Notes: generated by a model not told the origin, from the letters alone. A stretch of DNA of 64,000 bases from Hysterium pulicare CBS 123377 (GCA_000467715.1 AJFK01001076.1:1-64000), one strand, 5' to 3'. Positions 44,245 through 56,472 are shown, counted from the first letter of the stretch. Program-made: numbers and translations.

Positions 44245-47070
44245 CTATCGTTCACCAACTATACTAGTCCCTCCCCTTAACCCATCCAAAGCCCCCTTCA
44301 ACCTACTCCATCCCTCCGTCTCCTCCCAGCTATCCTTTCCCCTCCCCATTACCCCCCTAACCGCACTCCTAGCCTTAAACTTCCAATCCTTCAGCACCAA
44401 CTCTCCGCTCCCAGCCGCAAGACCCTCCGTCCTTTCCATACCCCCAAGACTCTCATAAGCATCAGCGAGATCAATTGTTGCATCCACAACGCCATCCCAC
44501 TGTTTCTCTGTGCCATTCTCCCAACCTGGTTGAGAAGTAACTGCTCTCCAAGCCTTCTCGTGGGCTTCGAGAGCTGAAGAGGGTTTGTGGCGGTAGAGAG
44601 ATAGCTTGGCTATGATTTGCCAGAGGCGGGCGGAGGAGGTTATGAGTGGGACGATGTTCTTGTCTATTAGTTCGACTAGTAATCTAGCGATGCCGGGCTT
44701 TGAGGGATCGTAGCCTTTATTCTCGGTATCGGAGGTAATTACGTGTCGGACCAGGGCATCAAGGATATCTTCATCTATGCATTTCTCTCCTTCAATAGGT
44801 CCTCGCAATTCGCAAATTCGTCGCTGTGCAGTTATGACATCGGCGAATGATGGTGGGGTTGTTGAAGCGGCGACGGTTAGGACGTTTGACCAGATGCGGT
44901 AACTGTCATGCTTGATGGCTGCGGCTCTCTTGAAAGCTTTTAAAGCATCAAGGCGGGGGTCAGATACAGGCCGGGTTGAATCTTCGGACTGGATGGGCCG
45001 TAGATGCATCAACGCTGCGGCGAGATTACTCCAAGCCTCTGCATCCTGGTCGTCGAGTTGGACGCATCGAGAGAAAGCTTCAATTGCATTCTTATACTGG
45101 GTCAACTCGAGGTAAGCGCAGCCGAGCGCAAACCAGGTGGTGTTGTTGAGGGCGTTGATCTTTAGGGAGAGTGAATATGCCTCTGCTGCTTTGGTAAAAT
45201 CCTTCTGAGAGAAATAGTGTCTGCCCAACGAGCGTTGTGCACGGGCATATCGACGGTTTGATACTTCCCATGCTCTCTCGTACATAGCAATATCTTGGCC
45301 AATATCTCCTAGTATACAATACAGCCGGGCAGCATCTGCTGGCGCTGGATCTCTAGCTGCTCCTTCCCACCTCTCTTCTTCCGGATCTGCAGCCGAGTCA
45401 TCGCCATTTGTGGCATGGAAGAGCTGTTTCCGAACGATGTTCTTGGCTTTGTCTTCACGTTCGGTAGCGGCCCAGCACAAGGCTGCTTCGGCCCACATTT
45501 CCAGCCTTTCGTAGATCTCGAGCGCAGAGCGGAGGCCACCAAGACTGACCCATCGCGACGCCAGTTCCGCTTCGAGATCCCATCGAGATGGTGAGGAGAG
45601 CTGGAAGATATAACGAAGGCGCTCTGAAACTGCTGCTGATTCATTCACTTTCGGTCTTGGCAGGAAAGTGGTAGAAGTAGAATTGGCATTCGCGGGAGTG
45701 GCAGAATCCGAGGGAGATGTCTCAGCGATGACTTGATCGACAAGTGCCTGAAGCTGCAGCAATCCCCGTTCTATCGTTCGAGATCTGTATCCTTCAATGC
45801 GGCTCCGGACTAAGAGCGCTTGAGTATAAACTTGCCAGTTAGAACTGCCGCCATCTAAAACACGGGTTGCGTATGGTAGAGTCTCCTCCCGTGTTAGACC
45901 ATCTGACGGCGAGGTATTAGTGATCGAGGATGCAAGCGCAAGTAGGATGATGGAATCTAGAGGATCCAGCATTGGCTGGTTTGCCGGATCCAATGAGGTC
46001 AGGCTTGGTGCTAGCGCAGACTCATCTTTGAATCCAGTCAGAGAGGGCCTGGATGTAAAAGATATGGATTCAAGTAAAGTGTCATCGTTTAGATCGAGAG
46101 TTTTGGGTTTAATCGTGTCTGATGCCATCTCTTCCTTGCCTTCGGCTTTTGTTGAGCCGTTCACCTCTGCATTTGCGCTTCGAGCAAGGACAACGAGTTG
46201 GCTTATATCGTTTTGCTGGAATTTTGTTCTCTTACCCAACAATCCCGTAAGAGCGAAACGGAACTTTCTTTCGGAAGCAGCTTGCTCAAGATCTGCTCTG
46301 GCTTCTTTATCAAAGCCATGGTGGGTGTGGATGGCCGCTCGTTCTAAAAGGAACTCCACGCACAGCTCTGGAGTATCGTTCGTAGAGCTAGAAGCTAGAA
46401 AGGAGCTGCTAAGGGTGACTAAGTCCTCATAGATGGATGACTGAAGCGAGGGTGCGGCTTCTGACAGTAACCGTTGATGCAAGAAATTGACCCGCAGCCT
46501 GGCCCAAGTCGAAGCTTGAATATTCTTCTGGATAGGTGGACATATCAATATGGTCTCTGCCAGACATAACAGCTCGATATTCGGCGTGAGCTTGTACGCC
46601 CCTACTCCATCTGCACTCAACGACAAGATGAGCTCACGTCTAGTGGCAGATACCGCCACAGGATTAGAGGAAATGTCTTGAGGGAGAAGTAAACTGGCAG
46701 ATGAGAAAGGGAGAGTCGGACCAGTCACGTTAGACTGTAGAAAAGCATGGATAGATGCGATAGCCACTATAAAAAAGAGATGTTGGCGGTAGGCTGCTGT
46801 ATCCTCGGCGGGAGTTCCTTGGACTTCATTCCTTTGGGATAAGAGAAGGCCTAGGCGGTGGAAGATATAGTCACTCCACAAGGGAAAGCCTTTAAGGGAG
46901 ACTTCTTTTGTCTTTTCATCATCCTGGTGACCTAGTAGTAGCTGAACTTGTGGATGCTGGAAGATTGCTAAGAAATTCCCGTTCTCAAGATGTTGCAACT
47001 GCTCGTGCAGAACCGAGACGAGTTCGTCTGGTAGAGTGCTTCGGAAGAAGGTAATAAATACGTCGCCCAT
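44245..47070 (-). CDS. EMW1: TPR protein Emw1/TTC27-like, 941 aa
   Basis: Single exon. The ATG at 47070 (MGDVFITFFRS) was chosen because the open frame further upstream has a poor, arginine-rich sequence. The first 500 residues are helical without clear repeats. TPR repeats follow around residues 560-720, best seen in RRYARAQRSLGRHYF, SLKINALNNTTWFALGCAY, and AIEAFSRCVQLDDQDAEAW, whose WxxLG/Y-A-F-P-like positions match the TTC27/Emw1 family. Yeast Emw1 is essential and affects cell-wall integrity; TTC27 is a broadly conserved TPR cochaperone-type protein. The C-terminal 200 residues are also TPR-like. No anomaly. Confidence 0.88.
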   Translation of the reverse strand: MGDVFITFFRSTLPDELVSVLHEQLQHLENGNFLAIFQHPQVQLLLGHQDDEKTKEVSLKGFPLWSDYIFHRLGLLLSQRNEVQGTPAEDTAAYRQHLFFIVAIASIHAFLQSNVTGPTLPFSSASLLLPQDISSNPVAVSATRRELILSLSADGVGAYKLTPNIELLCLAETILICPPIQKNIQASTWARLRVNFLHQRLLSEAAPSLQSSIYEDLVTLSSSFLASSSTNDTPELCVEFLLERAAIHTHHGFDKEARADLEQAASERKFRFALTGLLGKRTKFQQNDISQLVVLARSANAEVNGSTKAEGKEEMASDTIKPKTLDLNDDTLLESISFTSRPSLTGFKDESALAPSLTSLDPANQPMLDPLDSIILLALASSITNTSPSDGLTREETLPYATRVLDGGSSNWQVYTQALLVRSRIEGYRSRTIERGLLQLQALVDQVIAETSPSDSATPANANSTSTTFLPRPKVNESAAVSERLRYIFQLSSPSRWDLEAELASRWVSLGGLRSALEIYERLEMWAEAALCWAATEREDKAKNIVRKQLFHATNGDDSAADPEEERWEGAARDPAPADAARLYCILGDIGQDIAMYERAWEVSNRRYARAQRSLGRHYFSQKDFTKAAEAYSLSLKINALNNTTWFALGCAYLELTQYKNAIEAFSRCVQLDDQDAEAWSNLAAALMHLRPIQSEDSTRPVSDPRLDALKAFKRAAAIKHDSYRIWSNVLTVAASTTPPSFADVITAQRRICELRGPIEGEKCIDEDILDALVRHVITSDTENKGYDPSKPGIARLLVELIDKNIVPLITSSARLWQIIAKLSLYRHKPSSALEAHEKAWRAVTSQPGWENGTEKQWDGVVDATIDLADAYESLGGMERTEGLAAGSGELVLKDWKFKARSAVRGVMGRGKDSWEETEGWSRLKGALDGLRGGTSIVGER

Positions 47071-48368
47071 TTTGGACTTCCTGGTGCCGACAAATCTGTT
47101 GAGTCGAACATAGGCGATGATTCCGATGAAGGTGGTGCGGAATATTTTTCGCACTAGTCCTATTTGGGCGCTCCAAAAGCGTGCATGTTCATACATCCTT
47201 AGGTATCTCAAGGTGAGAGGAGATGACGGAAGAACTATGTGGAGTGATTGTAGCCAGTGCGAATAAGGATTATGTTTCTTTGTAATGTAAGTTATATCAC
47301 TTTTGAAAGAGCAGACAGCAATAACCTGTGTGGAATGATGTTTAAGACATGAGATCTTGTCTTATTTAAGGTTGGAAATTGTGTCTGGTGTAACTAAGCA
47401 GAACATGATACCCTCGTTTTTGTCTCGCCCGTACACTCTTCTATATATCTTCGGCAACAAAGAGTGTGGTAGTGCTCTGCGAAACCGTTTGCAAGTTTGC
47501 CTCTGTCTACCTCCGCCCGTGCCAAACCTCTAGTATGCAAACGTAGAGCAAAATGTAATATCCACTGTATGAAACATCGAGCACAAAGCTGTTTCGGCTC
47601 GATAAGCTTGTATTTTACAATTGAGAAGCCAGCGAAACACCATCATCTGTCACAAATCTCCATCCTCCTTGGGCTTCATCTTGCAACTTCACAATCTTGT
47701 GGCGATTCTCAAGCGCACTAGGAACCTCAAAACATTCTGAAAGGGTTTGGATTGGGCCAATTCTCCATTTCTGTTCAACCTGAAAAATCCGGACATGCTT
47801 GTAGACGCTTAAATAACTGGAGTCGATGAATGTAGACTAGAGGGATATGCGCGACATACTGGCGCCCTGAAAGATCAAGCGTGAATTCCGAACCGTGAAG
47901 ACGATTACCGACGCCGGCATTTGATTGTCGTTCGTCCAGTAAAGTCTGAATTCGTCGGCGCGAAGTGTCTCTCAGAATATAATTCATAGATGAAAGTCCG
48001 AAGAAAGAAAATGTATCGTATGGCAATCTCAACGTAACGATAGCATTTCAACCGGAGCGGAGCCGCTCAAAAACACCGAGATGGACGGATGATGAGGTAG
48101 GGTAGTGATGCCGGAAAAGGTGGTGAGAGGTTTTTCTTCCTATGAAGGATTTTGGGGAGTTGCTGGGACAAGCACTCCTTGGAATCCCAACTTCCTATTC
48201 AATCGAAGCTAATAGAGTGAGGAAGTGGAGGAGCCGCAAGTTTAAATTTAATGGTAGTGTGAAGAATTCGACTTGGTGCTCCTGCCGAGTTATTAGGAAT
48301 GTGATGAGGTTCATCTAATATCCATGCATGCTGATGCGCTTGCTAATAAAGTTTAATCTCCGCATAAG
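47071..48368. other. Intergenic, 1.3 kb, no gene called
   Basis: An 86-codon minus-strand frame (47775-48032, ending CPDFSG) has no ATG near its start and a stop just upstream. It could be a relic or exon of an unknown gene. Nothing else was recognised. Confidence 0.4.
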
Positions 48369-49365
48369 CTACAAAGGGGGATAGGGGACTTCTCGCACCT
48401 CGCTGGTGAGTCGTCGGGCTGGCTGGTACTTTAGAAGCTGAGAGATGAAGTCCTTCGCATTCTGGGTTATATTCGCCCAGTACGGTTCGTGAAATACTAC
48501 CCCTGTGTGCTCAAATTCCTTAACCAGTTCGTGAAGCTGCTCGCTCTGCCATGGGGAATAGCCACCTAGGATAGTATATGTGGTGACACCAATTGACCAC
48601 ATATCCGCTGGCTTCCCATGAGGCTTCTCTCGACAGATCTCCGGAGCGGCATATCCAAATGACCCGGCAATTGTGTTCAGGATTTGATCAGGAGACTGAA
48701 TGATCTTGGCGCAACTGAAATCTGTCAATATAAGAGGCGAACCTGGATCCGCTGTTTGATAACGAAAGTTTTCGGGCTTGATATCTGCTATGAAGTTAGG
48801 GTGGCGTGGCTTGTCAATGATGCGACTACTGGCCTCGATGAACAATGTTGTGCTGGTGAAGATAATGAACGGCTTCAAGGATCTCTCGGACAGTCTTAAC
48901 TGCTTCTTGCTCCGGAATCTGTCCTCTTTCGCCTATTCGATCAAAGAGCTCGCCGCCACTCGGAAGTTCTGTGATGATGTAGAATTTGTCCTGCAGAGAA
49001 ATATTAATAGTGCAATGATCCCTTTTAGCACCGTGTCAAACCTTTGTTTCGAACCACTCGAAAAATTGGACGATGTATGGATGATTTAAGCCCTTCCATA
49101 GGGAGATTTCATCGCGAATCCCTTGCTCGTTATTGCGAACGTATTTCTTAAGAGTGATCTTCACGGCGACTGTACCAGTAGGCCCCTTGGCTTCGAACAA
49201 TACGCCTGGGATGACCTGCGCAAGTTCGTTTCCAAGTTTATACTTGGATTTGAAATCTTTGTCAGTGGCCAAATTAGGTTTCCCCGGATCGCAATGTTTC
49301 TTGCCACGTAGCTTGGTTGAAAGTCCAGAAACTGTGACAGAAACGGCGTTGTTAATTCGTTCCAT
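48369..49365 (-). CDS. CaMK-like kinase paralog, probable pseudokinase, 298 aa
   Basis: Three exons (49365-49042, 48990-48834, 48784-48369). The order of motifs matches fungal Ca/calmodulin-dependent kinases ([48 protein letters not shown]). The ATP lysine K69 is kept. The glycine loop is degenerate ([10 protein letters not shown] instead of GxGxxG). The DFG motif is DFS (D182, S184). HRD (H159-D161) is restored only if the 49-base intron 48833-48785 with GC-AG ends is removed; a CTAAC branch word sits before its acceptor. The chain stops just after [14 protein letters not shown], so the usual last helix and calmodulin-binding tail are missing. A pseudokinase or decaying paralog is more likely than an active kinase. 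Confidence 0.7.
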
Positions 49366-50032
49366 TCAGTCACTGCAAATTAGAGCAACACTCACGTTTC
49401 ATTTTCTGAATGCCATAAACCACAGTTCCAAGCATATACACAGGGCTGAAAATCTTTGGTGGGGTGAGTAGGCGCGAGAGTTGGACTTCTTTTAGCCATA
49501 CAGAGGTAAGGTAACAGACAATCACGCAATAACACCTGACGGCTAAGGTCCACCCCCATAGGCTCGTGCCTTTTTCCTCGAGATTTGCGTGTAGGCTTGC
49601 ATGGTGGTGGAGGTGTGCCGTGAGATGCAGCTCTGATCTATTCTTGTATAATAGGATAGAGAAGGTAGATATCGATCAACTGCCCCTGGCACGCCAGCAT
49701 GTCGCTCACGGGAGATGAAGGTGAGCAGGCTTCATAGTAGCAAATGTCGGGACATGAAACTGCGGACTTTTGAACTCGGCACGGATATCAATGTCCTGCG
49801 AATAGAAATCTCATTACTGAGATGACTTTAATTATGGCAGTACAATATTCGAGCAACTAAGATGGTTATGCCGCAAAGCTTGAATTGGCCTAGCGGTGAT
49901 GACGTCGCTTGTGCTGCTCCAGACCTGCAGATCAAACAACTTTCAAGCATGACAGCCTTGTGCCCTTTGTAAACGACTTCGCATGACACAAATCCAGTTA
50001 CTTCGTACAAACAACAATCTGAAAGCCATCAA
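49366..50032. promoter_or_regulatory. Divergent region between kinase paralog and TEP1
   Basis: The 667 bases hold both upstream regions. A short frame starting MTSLVLLQ at 49899 stops soon and was not used as the TEP1 start. No named site was recognised. Confidence 0.45.
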
Positions 50033-51981
50033 ATGGTCTGTACTATACAGCAAACCTATCATGAAATTCTCGCTGACCCTGAATTCAAATCTAGGCCTCA
50101 CTACTCCGCCAAATCGTGGCAGGGCCTCGTGCTCGACACCCCGAAGCCGGCCTCGACTTATGCTATGTGACAGATAACAGTGAGTAGCTTTCCTTTTACT
50201 TTGCACAAGCTATTCGGAATATGTAGCTAATTGAAAACCTTCCGCCAGTCATCGCCACTTCGGGTCCCTCAGGCACGTATCCTCAACGCGCCTACCGCAA
50301 CCCTTTAGATTCTCTCGTCAAGTTCCTCGACTACAAGCATAAAGACAAGTGGGCAATATGGGAATTCCGTGCAGAAGGAACGGGATATCCCGATAGCGCA
50401 GTCTACGGACGAGTCTACCATTACCCATTTCCAGATCACCACCCTCCACCGTTCGCGTTAATACCCAACATCATGGCAAGCATGCGGAACTGGCGAAAGG
50501 CAGATAAAGATAACGTTGTGGTAGTACATTGCAAGGCCGGCAAAGGGAGGAGTGGGACGGCAAGTTGTAGTTACTTGATTAGTGAAGAGGGATGGACAGC
50601 AGAAGATGCTCTGAAGAGGTTCACGGAGAGGAGGATGAGACCTGGGTTTGGCGCGGGAGTGAGCATACCGAGCCAATTAAGGTGGATCACATACGTGGAC
50701 CGTTGGACGAAGCACGGGAAAGTCTACGTGGAGCGGCCGGTTGAGGTGTTGGAGGTGCACTGCTGGGGACTAAGAGAAGGAGTCAAGATCGGCGTAGAGG
50801 GATTTGTCGACGATGGTAAGACGATAAAGATGTTTCACACCTTTACTAAATCCGAGAGAGAAGTCGTGAGGGGCCAAATAATGGATAATGGAGGGTTTGC
50901 GGATTTGGTCACAGAGGTTATGGGCAAGAAGGCGACAGCAACGCCGAAATCATCTTCTGCACTGACAGAAGGAAACAAGAATGCCAATGGCAACGCTCTG
51001 AAATCTCCTTCGACTTTCCCATTGGACGGCGCAAACTGTTCGAAAGAGGAGGAATCACTAGATGACGAGGAAGGAGAGGAAGGCGAGGAAGGCGAAACGG
51101 GGGGCGATGTGATATTTCGACCATCGAACCGAGTGGTGCTTCCCACAAGTGATTTGAACATCGACGTCGAGCGTCGGAATAAAGCAACATATGGCTTGAC
51201 AATGGTCACCTCCGTTGCCCATGTATGGTTCAATACTTTCTTTGAAGGTAAAGGCCCGGAACAAAATGGAAAAGCAGATGAGTCTGGAGTCTTCCAGATC
51301 GACTTCGACAAGATGGACGGTATTAAAGGCAGCAGCAGGAAAGGCACCCGAGCCTTTGACAAGATTGCTGTTGTCTGGAGAGCTCTCAAAGACGAAAGCG
51401 GCAAGCCTGGAATTGTTATCCACGAACCCAAAGAAGATGAAGAAGTCCCCCAATTGTCACCTGCAGACTGGAAGGGCGAAAGCAGTGTCACTCCAGGCGA
51501 AGGTAAAGATCTGGGACTTCGGAGCTCAAGCCCAGCAGCGTCTCATGAGGATGTTAGCAAAGCCAGTAGCATCAAAAGCCTGAATACAGTGATCACTGCA
51601 CCAAATCAACATGAAGATACCATCGAGGGAGTGCGCGCGCACGGACCCAATGGCGAAGAGACGATCGATACACCTGACAGCGGATCTTCAGAACAATCAC
51701 CATCGAGCAGCGGGCCCTTGCCTCTAACAAATGACCTCCCGCCGCCGATCTTAACGCATGCGAACGTAGATGGCGCAGCGCACGGCGAAGAGGGTTCTTC
51801 TTCTGCTGCTGTGCCGCGAGTGACATCTCCGCAATCGGTCGACTCGGATATGGTGAAGGGCATGCAGCATTTGTCGACCGGCGATCTCCCAGACGGGAAA
51901 CCCGAGGACGAAATGAAGACGGCAAAAGAACACACGCTGGGTCATATGAAGCAGGAAAAGAATACTAGTTCGAGCTCCTGA
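50033..51981 (+). CDS. TEP1: PTEN-like phosphoinositide 3-phosphatase, 606 aa
   Basis: Exon 1 is only the ATG (50033-50035). Exon 2 is 50095-50179 and exon 3 is 50249-51981. The spliced start reads MASLLRQIVAGPRARHPEAG, then LDLCYVTDN, the conserved PTEN N-terminus with its PIP2-binding Arg/Lys. The catalytic loop HCKAGKGRSG places C124 and R130 at the same numbers as in human PTEN, which supports this exon structure. The WPD-equivalent is in YPFPDHHPPP. A C2 domain follows (VEVLEVHCWGLREGVKIGVE onward) with an acidic insert (DDEEGEEGEEGETGG). The C-terminal 170 residues are disordered and Ser/Glu-rich. It antagonises PI3-kinase signalling by removing the 3-phosphate of PtdIns(3,4,5)P3. Confidence 0.9.
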
Positions 51982-53053
51982 AGCAAGCCCAGCATCCAGA
52001 CGGGATATCGTGGGTTTGTTTGAGAGGTACTGGCGCTGATTTTAATGTAGGGGAACTGCTTTCTTTGCTTTTTGGAGTAAGGCAGCGTATCAGAAACGTG
52101 GAAATATGGGGCTGCAGTTTGCAGCATGCATTGGCGGGCGTTCGTTGTTCAACGGTAAGAGGAGCAGGGGACATGGTTGGTGGTGACATGATGTTGGGTT
52201 CGTTGATAGAATAAGCATCGGGGTACTCCGCCCTTTTCCCTTTGCTGTTTCTTTGGAGCCTGGCGTTGGAGCAGGAATAGTATATGATGCCTCAAGGCAA
52301 CAGAATAGAGTCATTCACACAATATAGACCAATACCCAATTAGAATCTAGTTGGCGCGGTACAAGCCACAATGCAAGCGGATAAAGGCGGTGAGGTTGGC
52401 ATTGTGGCGGCGTCCCCGGCTCTAAGCTGGCACAGGCCTGGCGAGGAACGTGGAGCCGGTCAGGCTAGCTCGGGCATCCCTGCGAGGGCATAGCGAGCAT
52501 CCGCCGTCGATGGCGCCTGTCGTTGGTCCATCACCTCGAGTCCACCACAAGTAGGCTGATCAGTGAGGCAGCACTCCTGTGTGCTCACCGGCGAGGATAT
52601 GATTCAATTGTAGCAGGGTCAGCCCTTTTTTCGCTGCTGATGCTGGTGCTGATGCAGGGCTGCATTCGGTATAAAGAGCCAACATCGCCCATCCTTTGAC
52701 CTTCTGAATCTCCCGAGGGAACTCTATTTCAAGCTCTCCCATCTTACACATCGCGGCGCTGATTCGGACAGACTATTGGCAAGAGGCTCGTAACACAGCA
52801 CTTACGCCAAGTCAAGTGATTTGGGTGTGCTCTCTGAACGGAGAAACACAGATACAACCACCGCCTTTCATACATTTGGGTGAATCAGCTCGCCCGCAGC
52901 TCTATCCTTCCGACACACGTAGGACCAGAAAGCAATCCCCGCACTCAAGTGTGTTTGACTCACAAGCAAAGCAGCTGTGGGCGCAAAGACCAGAAGCTTC
53001 TTTGACGACAGAGAGAAAGTGCTGTGAAAGGAATACCGGCACTAGCAAGCTAG
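51982..53053. other. Intergenic, 1.07 kb, no gene recognised
   Basis: This is the 3' flank of TEP1 and the promoter of the AAA ATPase gene. A GC-rich stretch (52360-52530) has no coding signature. No RNA gene was recognised. Confidence 0.45.
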
Positions 53054-56000
53054 ATGAACCTTGACAAACAAGAGACCGCATCTACTACCTCTTCAAAGCA
53101 ACCGTCATCTACCCACCACCGGAGTCACACCGGCGTCGTCTTCACACCGTCATCCTCTTCTGCAGCCTCTCCTTCTACATTTACCCCGCAACACACCTCT
53201 TCCGCCGCCTCCAACACCTCCGAAAGCCCCGATTTAAACGACATGCCTCAGAGCACCAATCTGAACATGGATACCGCACGTGAGGAGAATAGTAAAGAGG
53301 AAGTAGGGGTGGATATGAAGACACAGGATCCTACAAATACTCTCGGGGATGTGAATGGGACTATGCCGGACACGGAGGCCGATCCGACTGTATCTCCACA
53401 ACAGAAGAAAAAGAAAAAGGGAAAGAAGTGCAAGAAACATGATAAGAAAACCGGCAAAGCTGGGAGCAAGAAACCTAGCAAGAAGGGCCTCGAAGAGAGC
53501 TCTAGCGATGATAATAGCAGTGAGGACAGCTCAACGGAGGACAGCAGCAGCGACTCAGAAAGCGAGAGTGAGGAGGAAACAGAGAAGCAGAGGCGGCGGA
53601 GAAAGCGAAAGGAGAAGGCAAAGAAGAAGAAGAAAGCCAAAGCTGCCAAGAAGAGGAAGAGTAAACGATATGACTCTTCCAGCGATTCTGAGAGCAGCTC
53701 GGATTCAGACTCCGACTCGGAGTCTGAGTCTGAGGAGGATACTCGACGACGTCGTCGGAAACCGAGAAAGTCAAGGAAGGCAGAGGATACAGAATCAGAC
53801 AGCGATTCCTATAACGAGGAGACTCCAGCGGAAGATGACTCAGAGACCCAACTGAGAGACCTGCAGGCTCAGTTACAAATGGCGAGACTGGCGCAGGCCC
53901 AACAGGCTGCACTCACTGCACAGCAGACCACTACTACGACTAGAAGAGAATCTGGCTCCTCTGGTAGAAAGAAGAGCAGGTCGAAAAAGAAGGGGAGGAA
54001 GAAGCCAAGCAAAAGGGCGTCTACCTTGGAATATAAGCGCGTTGACCAACTCTGGGATAGTACGTTTCAGGTTCATGCATCTTATTGGATACTTGCTGAC
54101 CAGGTATAGGTACCATCCATAACTACAAGCTCACGGAGAGCGCAGAGGATCAGGTCGACGAGTTTAACGAATATGTAAGTGGGCATCTTATTACCTTGTG
54201 TGACCAGGACTTGGAAGTTCGTTTCGAAGACAACACAATCTTCCTGCTCATATACCAGACTTGAGCTGCTATTCTTTTGGGAACAACAGTCAAAGCTATG
54301 TAAAATATTCATTTTGCTAACACTTAATAGGTCTTCACTGTACGAAGAAAGTTCGACTGGGAAAATAAGTATCGGAATACTGTTGTCGACATCAAGTCCA
54401 AACCCCTCCGCGATGCCTTGGCGGAGATTATGAAAGATGTCAAAGGTGTCTCATTAGTAGAGGAGCAACCAAGTGTAAGTGAACATATCTAGAACCTAGT
54501 GTTCATCAAGCTCACGAACCATAGGTGGACCCAAACATGCTTTTCCTCTACCTGGGCGAAATGAAGATTCATTACCGAAAGACGCTTCGAACTCAGCTCA
54601 AGAAGGAGAAAAAGAAGAAGGCAAAGAAGAGACTTTCTCTGCAAATTGCCCACGTTAAACTCCTTGCAGGCTACCTTGATGAAGACTATGAAGAGACCAA
54701 GAAGACACTCTACCCAATGCTTAAGGCTGGAAACATTACCTTTGAGCTTCTTTGGGCGCTCTTTAAACCAAACACCCTTGCCTACACAGCCACATATGGC
54801 TCCGTAGATGATCCGCGCTGCTTCAAGGTCGACTACGCCAACAAAGAGAGTTCTTTCATTCGAGGCGAATGGTATTGTATCGAAGGCCGCTACCTCGAAT
54901 ATGACGGCAAACACTTCGGTCTCGGAGACTTCGAAGTCCACATCGAATCCTTCAAGGGTCCCCGTAAGATCACAAGCCTCGCCACTTATCCGCTCAAATA
55001 CCACAAAGACCCTGAAGCCCTTAGGAAGCAGCTCATCGAGCGCGGTAAACGGTTTGTAGCACTGCAAGGCATGAACTACCGCTTCCACAAAGGTCTAGCC
55101 TTCCAGAAAAAGAAGAAGGCGGTCGCCAAGGTCAACATCAACGGTCGTGTAATGGTTGATCCGGCAATCTTTAGACGCATAAATCCGAATTATCCTATTT
55201 CGCTGATTAAGCCTAAGGATGCGGAAGATCCTTTCAACAACAATGACGATGATTCTGACGAGTGTTCCGACTGCTGCAACTCTGACGAGGAAGAAGGACC
55301 AGCTGAAGGGGGCGAGGGACCGCTGAACTATGGCGAGGAAAAAGAAGAGCGCGAACGGACTCGGTTAAAAGTTTTCGTCGACAAGGACGATAACATGCAT
55401 GTTTTGGACGTACCAGTAGACGACGACGGGAACGAAATCCGCGTCGAGAAACTCGACGCTATCGAGATGAAGGAAGGATCCCGCTCCCACCAGTTCAGCG
55501 AAGAAGAACTCTTAATCGCCTCTCCCGTCGTCCTCGGCTTCGCCTTCTCCGAAAAACTATGGCTCGAGTTCTCGTTATCCGGTATCCGAGATATCGAATG
55601 GAACGAAACGGCCTTCTCCTCCCTGGTACTCCCCGCCGCCCACAAATCTATCGTCAAAGGCATGGTCTCCAGCCACAAATTCCATGCCGCCGAAACCATC
55701 GACGACGTTGTACAAGGAAAAGGCCGCGGGCTGGTCTTCGTTCTTCATGGTCCCCCTGGAGTGGGTAAGACGCTTACCGCAGAGGGGATTGCTGAATATC
55801 TAAAATGTCCGCTCTACGCTGTCTCAGCAGGAGAACTCGGCACAGACTCCCGTATGCTCGAGCACGAGTTACAGAAGATCATGGATATTGCGCATTCATG
55901 GGGTGCCGTCCTACTCCTCGACGAAGCCGACGTCTTCCTCGAGAAGCGTGAAGTTCACGATATCCACCGTAACGCGCTCGTATCTATCTTCCTCCGACTT

Positions 56001-56472
56001 CTAGAATATTTCCAGGGCATTTTGTTCCTTACAACAAATCGCGTCGAGACTTTCGATGATGCGTTCCAGTCTAGAATCCATATGCCGCTCCGATATGGCG
56101 AGCTGACCACGAAAGCGAAGAAAGAGATCTGGAAGACGTTTGTGGAGAAAGTGCGAGTTGTGGAAGGCGTTGATTCCATGGATTTCTCGGAGAAGGACTT
56201 CACGGATTTGGCGAAGAATCAGTTGAATGGGCGACAGGTAAGCCCCTCTCCTATGGCCCCCTTAACCTTTTCTTTGCTCTTAGAGGACGTGTTACTGACA
56301 GAATGGATAATAGATCAAGAACGCAGTCCGCACGGCTCAGAGCCTGGCTATCAGCGAAGAAGAACGCTTCTCCCTCGAACACATCAAACGCGTTCTCGAA
56401 GTCGCTGAAGACTTTGACCATGATCTGCGTGGTGGGACTGGATATCTGGATGCTATGAGGAGTTATACTTAA
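53054..56472 (+). CDS. AAA ATPase with DUF7025-like region and KKKK/SDSE leader, 1028 aa
   Basis: Five exons (53054-54059, 54110-54174, 54331-54474, 54525-56237, 56314-56472) keep one frame. The first 335 residues are low-complexity, alternating Lys/Arg blocks with Ser/Asp/Glu blocks (KKKKKGKKCKKHDKK, SSDSESESEEE). Residues about 400-760 match the fungal region found before such AAA domains (DUF7025 type), including LLWALFKPNTLAYTATYG. The AAA core has Walker A GPPGVGKT at about 814-821, Walker B LLLDEADVFLEKR near 870 and sensor 1 FLTTNRVETFDDAF. It is a single-AAA protein of unknown client, common in filamentous fungi. The leader suggests nucleic-acid or nucleolar contact, by inference only. 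Confidence 0.88.

Noticed and set aside
44039-44900. Candidate mobile element or inverted repeat in the 44 kb region
   Set aside because: No terminal repeats, target duplications or transposase-like frames were found by eye.
47775-48032. 86-codon minus-strand frame (LRLPYDTFSFFGLSS to CPDFSG)
   Set aside because: It reads like protein but has a stop just upstream and no ATG at its start, and no exon could be joined to it. It may be a relic.
53248-53912. Long antisense and shifted frames over the AAA gene leader
   Set aside because: They mirror the low-complexity Lys and Ser/Glu codons of the real gene (runs of F, L and S in antisense).
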